NCBI GenBank assembly: GCA_946482515.1
Contig: CAMLRS010000012.1
Span: forward strand, 1-64,000
Source of the DNA: an uncultured Flavobacteriales bacterium
Lineage (GTDB): Bacteria > Bacteroidota > Bacteroidia > Flavobacteriales > Crocinitomicaceae
Direction of reading: 5' to 3'
DNA: 64,000 bases
Shown: piece by piece, positions 15,940-23,929 of the stretch
How the letters are laid out: each line of letters begins with the position of its first letter
Numbering within the stretch: the stretch's first letter is position 1
Program-made: the position numbers and the translations under genes
The notes under the pieces: generated by a model
Databases searched by the model: none
What the model saw: the letters and a program-made list of their open reading frames with translations, nothing else
Told to the model about the DNA's origin: nothing

Positions 15940-17304
15940 ATGGCACAAATTGAAATCCGCCTCCCGAAAATGGGGGAAAGTGTAACGGAAGCAACGATCA
16001 CCAACTGGCTGAAAAACGTCGGTGATACCGTAGCAATGGACGAACCGTTGGTAGAAGTGGCGACCGATAAGGTCGACAACGAGCTTCCTTCGGAGGCAGC
16101 CGGCGTACTCGTAAAACAATTGTTTGCCAAAGACCAGGTGGCTCAGGTTGGCGATGTGATCGCGATCATTTCCACCGATGGCGACGCTGCTCCTGAAACC
16201 GAGGCTCCGAAAGCAGCTGCCGAAGCAGTAGCCGCAATTACGGAAACAGTTGCTGTAGCACAGACTACCGCTAACGGTCAGCAGGCACCGCTCGAAAAAA
16301 GCGCTTCCGGGAAATTCTTCTCGCCGCTGGTGCGCAGCATTGCCGAAAAAGAAGGCGTTACCGTTGCCGAGCTCGATCAACTGAGCGGTTCAGGCATGGG
16401 CGGTCGCGTTACCAAGAAAGACATCATTTCCTATATCGATAACCGTGGAACGGCTCCGAAACCTGTTGCCGCTGCAACGGTGAACGCTCCGGCTGCTACA
16501 ACTGCTCCTGCGACATCAGTTCCAGCAGCTGCACCGGCAGCAAACGGATCTTCCTTCCTGGCGAATATCAAAGAGCCGATCGTAGTTCCGAATCCGGGCG
16601 ACGAGATCATCGAAATGGACCGTATGCGCAAGCTCATCGCCGATCACATGGTGATGTCGACGCACGTTTCACCGCACGTAACTTCGTATGTAGAAGCAGA
16701 CGTAACGGCGATCGTGAACTGGCGCAACAAAAACAAAAAAGTATTCGAGCAGCGCGAAGGGGAGAGCCTGACATTCACGCCGATCTTCATGGAAGCCATC
16801 GTGAAAGCGATCAAAGACTTCCCGATGATCAACGTATCTGTTTCAGGTACCAACATCATCAAACGCAAAGACATTAACCTGGGAATGGCTACGGCGCTTC
16901 CTTCCGGCAACCTCATCGTTCCGGTGATCAAGAATGCTGACCAGCTCAACCTCACAGGACTGGCGAAATCGGTGAACCAGCTGGCGCGCAATGCCCGCGA
17001 TAACAAGCTCAAGCCGGAAGATATCCAGGGCGGAACTTATACTGTGACCAACGTTGGCACGTTCGGGAACGTGATGGGAACACCGATCATCAACCAGCCG
17101 CAGGTCGCGATCCTCGCATTGGGAGCGATCCGCAAGATGCCGGCAGTGATTGAAACACCGGATGGTGATTTCATCGGAATCCGTCACAAAATGTTCTTGT
17201 CACACTCTTACGACCACCGTGTTGTTGACGGCGCGCTGGGCGGTCAGTTCGTTCGCAGGGTAGCAGATTACCTCGAACAATTTGACGTAAATCGTGAGTT
17301 GTAA
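15940..17304 (+). CDS. 2-oxoacid dehydrogenase E2 (dihydrolipoyl acyltransferase)
   Basis: A 454-residue acyltransferase, the core of a 2-oxoacid dehydrogenase complex. The lipoyl domain is at about 3-78, with the lipoylated Lys in EVATDKVDNELP. An Ala/Pro-rich linker precedes the peripheral subunit-binding domain (SPLVRSIAEKEGVTVAELDQLSGSGMGGRVTKKDI), a second Ala/Pro/Thr linker, and the catalytic domain ending with HSYDHRVVDGALGG, whose HxxxDG motif carries the catalytic His. The ATG at 15940 (MAQIEIRLPKMGES) fits the family; the longer frame adds 11 unrelated residues. Branched-chain versus 2-oxoglutarate specificity cannot be decided, and no E1 or E3 gene adjoins. Confidence 0.93.
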   Translation: MAQIEIRLPKMGESVTEATITNWLKNVGDTVAMDEPLVEVATDKVDNELPSEAAGVLVKQLFAKDQVAQVGDVIAIISTDGDAAPETEAPKAAAEAVAAITETVAVAQTTANGQQAPLEKSASGKFFSPLVRSIAEKEGVTVAELDQLSGSGMGGRVTKKDIISYIDNRGTAPKPVAAATVNAPAATTAPATSVPAAAPAANGSSFLANIKEPIVVPNPGDEIIEMDRMRKLIADHMVMSTHVSPHVTSYVEADVTAIVNWRNKNKKVFEQREGESLTFTPIFMEAIVKAIKDFPMINVSVSGTNIIKRKDINLGMATALPSGNLIVPVIKNADQLNLTGLAKSVNQLARNARDNKLKPEDIQGGTYTVTNVGTFGNVMGTPIINQPQVAILALGAIRKMPAVIETPDGDFIGIRHKMFLSHSYDHRVVDGALGGQFVRRVADYLEQFDVNREL

Positions 17305-17325
17305 CATATTATGATTACATTCGTA

Positions 17326-17358
17326 AACCCGCAAGAGTCAAAATGTTGCGGGTTTTTT
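17326..17358 (+). terminator. Rho-independent terminator after E2
   Basis: Perfect 9-bp stem AACCCGCAA / TTGCGGGTT with an 11-nt loop, followed directly by TTTTAT. It lies 21 nt after the E2 stop and just before the next gene's start. Confidence 0.85.
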
Positions 17359-17382
17359 ATATTAAAACTGAACAGGTATAAA

Positions 17383-19734
17383 ATGGTACGAATTATAACT
17401 ACTACAGCGCTATTGTTGTTGTTACCACTTATCTCAGTAGCTCAATACACAGAAGAGCAAATTCAGGAAATGCTGCGTAAATCCTCCGAACAGGAGCTGG
17501 TATTGGAATCCTCCCAGATGTTGCTGGAAGGCTATTTTTACCAGGCTGGGCAGCTCACCGACCGCTTGCTGCAAATCAATCCGGAGAGCTCCAATTACAA
17601 TTATCGAAAAGGCTTTATCCTGCTCGAAATGAGCGGTGATTTCGTGAAAGCAACGCCACACCTCGAGATCGCTGTGAAGGACATGGAAAAGAACTACGAT
17701 ATGTTCTCAGCCCGCGAGGAAAGTGCATCTACAGATGCCTTGTACCACCTGGCACGCTGCTACCATTTGTCCGAAAACATTGACAAAGCCGAAGAGTATT
17801 ACCATAAATTCATCGAAACATCGAATCCGAAATCAGAATTCGTCTTCTTTTCCAAGCTGGCGCTTGAGCAATGTGCCGTAGCACGCCGTGCACTGGAGAA
17901 CCCGAAAAAAATGCGACTGGTAAATGTGGGCGGAGCGATCAATACCGGGAAGCCGGAATACTCGCCGGTGATCTCACTCGACGGTTCCGCGCTGTACTTT
18001 ACATCCCGCAGAGCATGGCCAAACGGAGCTAGTGATGAAGGAATCGATCCGCGCTACAACCTGCACCCGGAAGATATTTATGTGGCTTACCGCGACTTCG
18101 ACAACACGTGGATCGATCCGATTCGCCTCGAGTTCTGTGATTCCATTCAAAACGAAGCAACACTGGCCGTAAGCTCCGATGAGCGCCGTATTTACCTGTA
18201 CGAAGATTCCAAAGGAAACGGTGACATCTTTTACTCCGATTTCTCGACGAACCGATTCAAAGACGTCGAGCATTACACGGTGAAAGACGTGAACACGAAC
18301 AGCTGGGAAACACACTGTACGGTAACGCCTGACGGTATGAATATGTACTTCGTTTCCGATCGTAAAGGCGGTTATGGAGGCCGTGATATCTACCGCGTAG
18401 TGCGCATGCCTGACGGAACCTGGAGCGAGCCGGTAAATGCCGGACCAGTGATCAACGGACCGATGGACGAAGAATCGCCGTTCATTGCCGTAGACAACAA
18501 AACGCTCTATTATTCCAGCAATGGTCCGAAAAGTATGGGTGGATTCGACGTATTCGTTTCCGTTCGCGACGAGAACAACGTATGGTCTGATCCGATCAAC
18601 CTCGGTTACCCGCTCAACTCTTGCGGCGATGACCTGTTCTACACCACGACTGTGGATGGAATGACCGGTTACCTGACTTCTTTCCGCAAGGATGGCTACG
18701 GTGAAAAAGACATTTACGAAGTACAGAACGATTACCTCGGTATGAAAAACCTCGCGGTACTCAAAGGAAAAATCAAAACCGTTGGCGACAAGCCTATTCC
18801 GGAAGGCGTATACATCACGCTGCGCTGTACCAACTGCGGCGATGCATTCGACCGTAAAGTATTCCCGCGTATCCGCGACGGAGTGTTCCTGAGCTCGCTT
18901 GATCCTTGCCGCGATTACGAAATGGTGTTCTCTTACGAAGACGGTAAAAAAGAATTCTACCGTGAAGCTTTCTCAACAGATTGCAACAAAGAATACGATG
19001 AAATCTACCGCGAGGTATTGCTCGATACGGATCTGCAGGAAATCGTAAAAGACCCGGTTTATGTACTTTACGGAACCGTTCGCGACAGTAAGAGCAAAGA
19101 TCCTGTAGAAGGTGCGAAAGTAACGATCGGCTACAAAGACGCGGAGAAGCTCGGCGATTTCGCTTCCATAGCTGATGGTTCTTACGAATCCATTCCGCTG
19201 CAAGGTAAAAAGATCGGCGACGAAATTACGATCGTAGTTAAAATTGAAAAAGACGGCTACGTGAGCCGCACCTACGAAGTGCCGCTTAAGCTGGGCAAGG
19301 AAGGACGCATCAACCTTGATTCGTACATCACCCCGGAGCTCGTTTCAACGAAGCCTGGAACCGACCTGAGCGTATTGATCAACCCGATTTTCTTCGATTA
19401 CAACAAATGGGATATCCGTGCGGATGCTGCTGTTGAGCTCGACAAGATCGTGAAGATCATGCAGGAAAACCCGGAAATCAAGATCGTTCTCGGTTCACAC
19501 ACCGACTCCCGTGGTTCAGCCGCAGATAACATGTCGCTTTCAGACCGTCGTGCCAAAGCTTCAGCAGCTTACATCATTTCGAAAGGCATTCCGGCCAGCC
19601 GCATCAGCGGAAAAGGCTACGGCGAATCGAAGCTGGTGGTTTCCGATGCAGCTATTGCGAAGATGAAAACCGACCAGGAGAAGGTCGACGCTCACCAGAA
19701 AAACCGTCGTACGGAATTCATTATCGTGAAATAA
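17383..19734 (+). CDS. OmpA-family protein with TPR and PD40 repeats
   Basis: A 783-residue exported protein. The ATG at 17383 opens a clean signal peptide (TTTALLLLLPLISVAQ); the longer frame would read through the terminator hairpin. The N-terminal third is TPR-like helical repeats, the middle has PD40/WD40-like beta-propeller blades (PEYSPVISLDGSALYFTSRR, TPDGMNMYFVSDRKGGYGGRDIY), then carboxypeptidase-regulatory-like segments. The C-terminal OmpA domain has the peptidoglycan-binding motif (FDYNKWDIRADA, GSHTDSRGSAADNMSLSDRRA). It should sit at the outer membrane and hold on to peptidoglycan. PorE/SprF-associated T9SS proteins share this layout, but a T9SS role is not shown here. The next gene is its paralogue. 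Confidence 0.88.
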   Translation: MVRIITTTALLLLLPLISVAQYTEEQIQEMLRKSSEQELVLESSQMLLEGYFYQAGQLTDRLLQINPESSNYNYRKGFILLEMSGDFVKATPHLEIAVKDMEKNYDMFSAREESASTDALYHLARCYHLSENIDKAEEYYHKFIETSNPKSEFVFFSKLALEQCAVARRALENPKKMRLVNVGGAINTGKPEYSPVISLDGSALYFTSRRAWPNGASDEGIDPRYNLHPEDIYVAYRDFDNTWIDPIRLEFCDSIQNEATLAVSSDERRIYLYEDSKGNGDIFYSDFSTNRFKDVEHYTVKDVNTNSWETHCTVTPDGMNMYFVSDRKGGYGGRDIYRVVRMPDGTWSEPVNAGPVINGPMDEESPFIAVDNKTLYYSSNGPKSMGGFDVFVSVRDENNVWSDPINLGYPLNSCGDDLFYTTTVDGMTGYLTSFRKDGYGEKDIYEVQNDYLGMKNLAVLKGKIKTVGDKPIPEGVYITLRCTNCGDAFDRKVFPRIRDGVFLSSLDPCRDYEMVFSYEDGKKEFYREAFSTDCNKEYDEIYREVLLDTDLQEIVKDPVYVLYGTVRDSKSKDPVEGAKVTIGYKDAEKLGDFASIADGSYESIPLQGKKIGDEITIVVKIEKDGYVSRTYEVPLKLGKEGRINLDSYITPELVSTKPGTDLSVLINPIFFDYNKWDIRADAAVELDKIVKIMQENPEIKIVLGSHTDSRGSAADNMSLSDRRAKASAAYIISKGIPASRISGKGYGESKLVVSDAAIAKMKTDQEKVDAHQKNRRTEFIIVK

Positions 19735-19751
19735 AGACGCACCAAATAGTA

Positions 19752-19788
19752 AGCCCCGGAGTATCAAGGATTACTCCGGGGCTTTTTG
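19752..19788 (+). terminator. Rho-independent terminator after the OmpA gene
   Basis: Perfect 12-bp stem AGCCCCGGAGTA / TACTCCGGGGCT with an 8-nt loop and a following TTTTG tract, 17 nt after the stop codon. Confidence 0.9.
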
Positions 19789-19960
19789 TTTTTGGGCGAC
19801 TAGATCGTGTGAATCCTGCTGCTATTGTCAGTTAATGAGGTCTGTGAACTCTAATTCAACGATTTATTTTATTTTTGATAAATATTCAACAAAAGTAATT
19901 GTCTACCCTGGTAGCATCAGATGGAATTTTACATATCTTGATACCCATTAATGCCGCGCT

Positions 19961-22078
19961 ATGAAACTACTGCTAAGTGGAGTGCTGATTTTTATAATCA
20001 GTGCTAATGTAACTGCCCAATATTCCGATTCCGAAATCGATAAATTAATTGCCAGCTCTACAACCGAAGAACTGGTCATTCAGAGTTCCCAGCTCCTTGA
20101 AGAAGGCTATTACACCGCTGCAGAGCGACTCGTAGACAAGCTCCTGGAAAAAGATCCCGAAAACTGTAATTACAACTACCGGAAAGGCGTGATCCTTGCC
20201 GACGCCCGCGGTGATTATGCCGGTTCGGTGAAACACCTCGAGAAAGCGGCAAAAGACATCGATAAGAACTACGATATGTATTCCGGTTCGGAGAAAAGCG
20301 CCGGACTGGACGCGTTGTACCACCTTGGTCGCGGTTATCACCGGTTGGGCGATTTAACCAAGGCACGCGACTATTATACATCCTTTCTTGCCCAGGCGAA
20401 AAAGGAAACGCAATTGACCAAATCGGCGCAGCTGGGATTGAAACAGCTTGATTTAGCCCAGCAGCTTTACGACAACCCGCGCAAGAACGTCAACATCGTG
20501 AACCTCGGTGATGTCATCAATTCGCCGCAACCTGAGTATTCGCCGCTGGTTTCCTTCGACGGCAGCGCGCTGTATTATACGTCGCGCCGTGAATGGCCGG
20601 AAGGGCAGACGCCGGAGCTCCGCGATCCGCAATTCGGTCTGTACCCGGAAGACGTGTACGTTTCCTACAAGGATTTCGATGAAACCTGGACGACACCGAT
20701 CCGCCTGGATTTCTGCAAGCCCGATCAGAACGAAGCGTCCATTTCGGTGAGCGTGGACGAGCGCCGGATCTATGTCTACCAGGACATCGTGGGTGGCGGC
20801 GATATTTTCTATTCCGACTTTTCCACAAACCGTTTCAAAGACATCAAGGCGCTCGAAAACAAAGACGTCAACACCAAATTCTGGGATACGCACTGCTTCG
20901 TAACACCGGATGGCCGCACGATGTATTTCGCTTCCGAGCGTCCGGACGGATACGGGGGGCGCGACATTTACCGCATCGTGAAAATGGCCGACAATACGTG
21001 GAGTCAGCCGATGAACCTCGGTCCGATCATCAACTCGGCTTACGACGAAGACGCGCCGTTCATGGCCAGCGACAACAAATCCCTGTTCTTTGCCAGCAAC
21101 GGCCCGCGCAGCATGGGTGGTTTCGATATCCTGCTTTCGGTCATCGATGCCGATAACAACTGGTCCGATCCGATCAACCTCGGCGTTCCGATGAACTCCA
21201 CACAGGACGATTTGTTCTACACCGAAACGATCGATGGCCGTCGTGGCTACATTACGTCGATGCGCAGCGATACAAAAGGGGAGAAGGACATTTACGAGAT
21301 CCAGAACGACTACATGACGATCAACCGCGGCGCTATCCTCAAAGGAAAAGTGATCGTGCTGAACGGACGCCCGATGCCGGAAGATGTGACCATTACCGTA
21401 GCCTGCAGCGATTGCAACGACCAATATGCCCGCACGGTTTATCCGCGTATGCGCGACGGCGCGTTTTCCATGACGCTCGATCCTTGCCGTACTTACGAGA
21501 TCATTTTCCGTTACCAGAACGGCGAAAAGGAAATTTACCGCGAGACGTTCAATACGGATTGCAAGAAGGAAAAAGACGAGATCTACCGCGAGGTTTACCT
21601 CGACGCCGACAAAATGGCCATCGTTCCAAAAGATACTACGCCGATTACCCAGAAAGATACCATCATTCCGGTCATTCATCAGCCGGAAATCGTGCTGAAA
21701 AACTACGAACCGTTGTCGTTCCGTCATACGTTTGGCTACAACAAGAACAAGCTGGCGGTTACCGAAGCGCGTATGAAAAGCTTCCTGAAAAGCGTTGAAG
21801 CGCAGCTCAAGGATGGCCGTGAGAAGATCGTGATCGAAATCACTTCTTCGGCGTCTTTTGTGCCGACTCACGAGTTCAAGGACAACCAGGAGCTGAGTGA
21901 AAGCCGGGCGGCCAATATGAAAGCCATGCTGGAAAAGTACTTCGAGCAATCGGTGTACAAAAACAAGGTTCAAATCGTTGTAGTTTCGAGCGTTGTATCC
22001 GGTCCGGAATACGAATCCGACTCGCGCAACACGAAAAAATACATCCCGTTCCAGTTTGTTGAGCTGAAAACCAACTAG
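19961..22078 (+). CDS. Paralogue of the TPR/PD40/OmpA protein with a divergent C-terminal domain
   Basis: A 705-residue exported protein (signal peptide with SGVLIFIISANVTAQ) that follows its neighbour block by block: the same TPR start (SDSEIDKLIASSTTEELVIQSSQLLEEGYY), the same PD40 blades (PEYSPLVSFDGSALYYTSRR, TPDGRTMYFASERPDGYGGRDIY) and the same Cys-containing segment. The C-terminal OmpA-like domain has drifted: the TDSRGSAADN peptidoglycan-binding loop is replaced by SSASFVPTHEFKDN, although LSESRAANMKAML is retained. Peptidoglycan binding may therefore be lost. It arose by tandem duplication, and the strong terminator between the genes suggests separate transcription. Confidence 0.82.
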   Translation: MKLLLSGVLIFIISANVTAQYSDSEIDKLIASSTTEELVIQSSQLLEEGYYTAAERLVDKLLEKDPENCNYNYRKGVILADARGDYAGSVKHLEKAAKDIDKNYDMYSGSEKSAGLDALYHLGRGYHRLGDLTKARDYYTSFLAQAKKETQLTKSAQLGLKQLDLAQQLYDNPRKNVNIVNLGDVINSPQPEYSPLVSFDGSALYYTSRREWPEGQTPELRDPQFGLYPEDVYVSYKDFDETWTTPIRLDFCKPDQNEASISVSVDERRIYVYQDIVGGGDIFYSDFSTNRFKDIKALENKDVNTKFWDTHCFVTPDGRTMYFASERPDGYGGRDIYRIVKMADNTWSQPMNLGPIINSAYDEDAPFMASDNKSLFFASNGPRSMGGFDILLSVIDADNNWSDPINLGVPMNSTQDDLFYTETIDGRRGYITSMRSDTKGEKDIYEIQNDYMTINRGAILKGKVIVLNGRPMPEDVTITVACSDCNDQYARTVYPRMRDGAFSMTLDPCRTYEIIFRYQNGEKEIYRETFNTDCKKEKDEIYREVYLDADKMAIVPKDTTPITQKDTIIPVIHQPEIVLKNYEPLSFRHTFGYNKNKLAVTEARMKSFLKSVEAQLKDGREKIVIEITSSASFVPTHEFKDNQELSESRAANMKAMLEKYFEQSVYKNKVQIVVVSSVVSGPEYESDSRNTKKYIPFQFVELKTN

Positions 22079-22125
22079 TTGTGAAATGGGCGCTGTTCCC
22101 CCTTTTAATTGTGCAGGGTGAACAG

Positions 22126-22133
22126 TATATTTG
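22126..22133 (+). promoter_or_regulatory. -7 box (TATATTTG) of the exonuclease gene
   Basis: Exact TANNTTTG match 13 nt before ATG 22147, predicting a very short leader. Confidence 0.45.
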
Positions 22134-22146
22134 ATCAAAAAAGCCC

Positions 22147-23013
22147 ATGAATCTATCGCTATCGCTCCAACGTCCTTTTGCGGTTTTTGACCTTGAAACT
22201 ACCGGAGTCAACGTGACCCGAGACCGCATCGTTGAGATAGCGATCATTAAATTAATGCCCGACGGCACCGAGCAGGAATACTACCGGCGTGTGAACCCGG
22301 GAATGCCTATTCCTGCGGAATCGACGGCGATCCATGGCATTACCGACGAGCATGTGAAGGACGAGCCGATTTTCGCTGCAATTGCAGACGATGTAGCGGC
22401 ATTCATTGACGATGCGGACCTGGCGGGCTACAATTCCAATAAATTCGATATTCCGGTGCTGGCAGAAGAATTCCTGCGCTGCAACCACGGTTTCGATATC
22501 CGCGCGCGCAAATTCGTCGATGTGCAGAACATCTTCCACAAAATGGAGCAGCGCACGCTTGCGGCGGCTTACCAGTTCTATTGTCAGCAGACGATGCAAA
22601 ACGCGCACAATGCGCTCTACGATACACGCGTTACGCTCGATGTGTTCAAAGCACAGCTCGAGCGCTACGAAACGTTGAGCAAATCCGTTCCGGAGCTCTC
22701 CGAATTCACACGCCAGGGCAATATCGAATGGCACGACTTCGCCGGTCGACTGGCGGTGAACGAAAACGGCAAGATCATTTACAACTTCGGCAAGCACAAA
22801 GGCAAGACGGTGGAAGAAATCCATTACTCCGAGCCAGGCTATTACGGTTGGATGCTCGATGCCGATTTCCCGCTGTACACCAAACAGCTGCTGAAAGAAG
22901 AGATCGAGCGCATCAAGGCCCTGAGAAAGCAATCGCAGCAGCAACAGTCCAGCCAACAGCCATTGAGCATGGAGGACAAGCTGGCGGCGCTGAAGAATAA
23001 GTTCAATAAATGA
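22147..23013 (+). CDS. DnaQ-like 3'-5' exonuclease
   Basis: A 288-residue protein. Residues 10-180 are a DEDDh exonuclease: motif I FAVFDLETTGVN (Asp and Glu), the segment PGMPIPAESTAIHGITDEHV, motif II YNSNKFDIPVLAEEF (Asp), and motif III AHNALYDTRVTLDV (His and Asp). The C-terminal part (NFGKHKGKTVEEIHYSEPGYYGWML) is the small domain often attached to bacterial DnaQ-like nucleases that are not polymerase subunits. It is a repair or RNA-processing exonuclease; the exact substrate is open. Confidence 0.88.
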   Translation: MNLSLSLQRPFAVFDLETTGVNVTRDRIVEIAIIKLMPDGTEQEYYRRVNPGMPIPAESTAIHGITDEHVKDEPIFAAIADDVAAFIDDADLAGYNSNKFDIPVLAEEFLRCNHGFDIRARKFVDVQNIFHKMEQRTLAAAYQFYCQQTMQNAHNALYDTRVTLDVFKAQLERYETLSKSVPELSEFTRQGNIEWHDFAGRLAVNENGKIIYNFGKHKGKTVEEIHYSEPGYYGWMLDADFPLYTKQLLKEEIERIKALRKQSQQQQSSQQPLSMEDKLAALKNKFNK

Positions 23014-23090
23014 TGTTTGATTGTTGATGTTGGATTTTTGATGAGTCGGAATTCCAACGAAATGAATGCATTCCTATTCTTGGTTTGATT

Positions 23091-23177
23091 TCACCACAAA
23101 AGGCATCCACCGCGGCGGATTGACGTACTGGCGTAGTTGAGAGCGCCCCCGACATAAAGTCGTGGCCTGCACAAAAG
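23091..23177 (-). repeat. Dispersed intergenic repeat, copy C
   Basis: Read on the minus strand: CTTTTGTGCAGGCCACGAC, a CGAC/GTCG hairpin, GGGCGCTCTCAACTACGCC, then CCGCCGCGG and CCTTTTGTGGTGAAA. Block order matches copies A and B, with opposite orientation in the chromosome. Confidence 0.6.
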
Positions 23178-23275
23178 GGAAGTGGTTCTTTACGTAAGTC
23201 ATCTTTGCTCCCTTGAGCAGTACGAATTGTCAAGTATTCTTTGCTCCTTTGTGGTGAGAAATTAATAATCAGACA

Positions 23276-23884
23276 ATGAAGATCATTTGCATTGGCCGTA
23301 ATTACGCCGATCATGCCAAAGAAATGAATGCGCCGCTGCCGGAAGCGCCAGTTTTCTTCCTGAAGCCCGATACGGCGCTGCTGCCGGCCGGAACGCCGTT
23401 CTACATTCCCGATTTCACCAAAGACCTCCATTACGAATGCGAGCTGGTGGTGAAGATCAAAAAAGTAGGGAAGAACATCCCCGAGAAATTCGCGGCAGCG
23501 TATTATGATCAGATCGGCCTGGGCATTGATTTCACGGCGCGCGATTTGCAATCGGCTGCCAAGGAAAAAGGATTGCCGTGGGAGATCGGCAAAAGCTTCG
23601 ACAACAGTGCACCGCTGGGCGGTTTCCTGCCCAAAACAGCGCTCGATTTGTCGGATCTGACCTTCACGCTGAAAAAAAATGGTGCCGTTGTACAAACCGG
23701 CCATACGACCGATATGATCTTTACCGTTGACCGGTTGATCAGCTACGTTTCGCAATTTATCACCCTGAAAACCGGCGATTTATTGTTCACCGGAACACCT
23801 GCGGGCGTTGGCCCGGTAGCTATCGGCGACCACCTGGAAGGATACATTGGCGAAGAAAAGTTGCTCGATTTAGCGATCAAATAG
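23276..23884 (+). CDS. Fumarylacetoacetate-hydrolase-family protein
   Basis: A 202-residue single-domain FAH-fold hydrolase or decarboxylase, the size of YcgM/FAHD1-type acylpyruvases. Visible motifs are IGRNYADHAKEMN at the start, YECELVVKIKK (metal-binding Glu), YDQIGLGIDFTARDLQSAAKEKGLPWEIGKSFD and LKTGDLLFTGTPAGVGPV. The family cleaves or decarboxylates acylpyruvates and oxaloacetate. It is half the length of, and only distantly related to, the true fumarylacetoacetase at 10.4-11.7 kb. It is the last core gene before tRNA-Leu. Confidence 0.88.
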   Translation: MKIICIGRNYADHAKEMNAPLPEAPVFFLKPDTALLPAGTPFYIPDFTKDLHYECELVVKIKKVGKNIPEKFAAAYYDQIGLGIDFTARDLQSAAKEKGLPWEIGKSFDNSAPLGGFLPKTALDLSDLTFTLKKNGAVVQTGHTTDMIFTVDRLISYVSQFITLKTGDLLFTGTPAGVGPVAIGDHLEGYIGEEKLLDLAIK

Positions 23885-23906
23885 TAGGAAGAACGAGTAA
23901 ATGTAT

Positions 23907-23914
23907 TATCTTTG
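23907..23914 (+). promoter_or_regulatory. -7 box (TATCTTTG) of tRNA-Leu
   Basis: Perfect TANNTTTG 20 nt before the tRNA 5' end, a typical distance for a tRNA leader. Confidence 0.6.
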
Positions 23915-23929
23915 CACTCGTCTAAAAAA

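Noticed and set aside
20453..22138. Minus-strand frame of 561 codons opposite the second OmpA paralogue
   Set aside because: It is a shadow frame caused by codon bias in the high-GC gene. The plus strand encodes PD40 and OmpA repeats shared with the neighbour.
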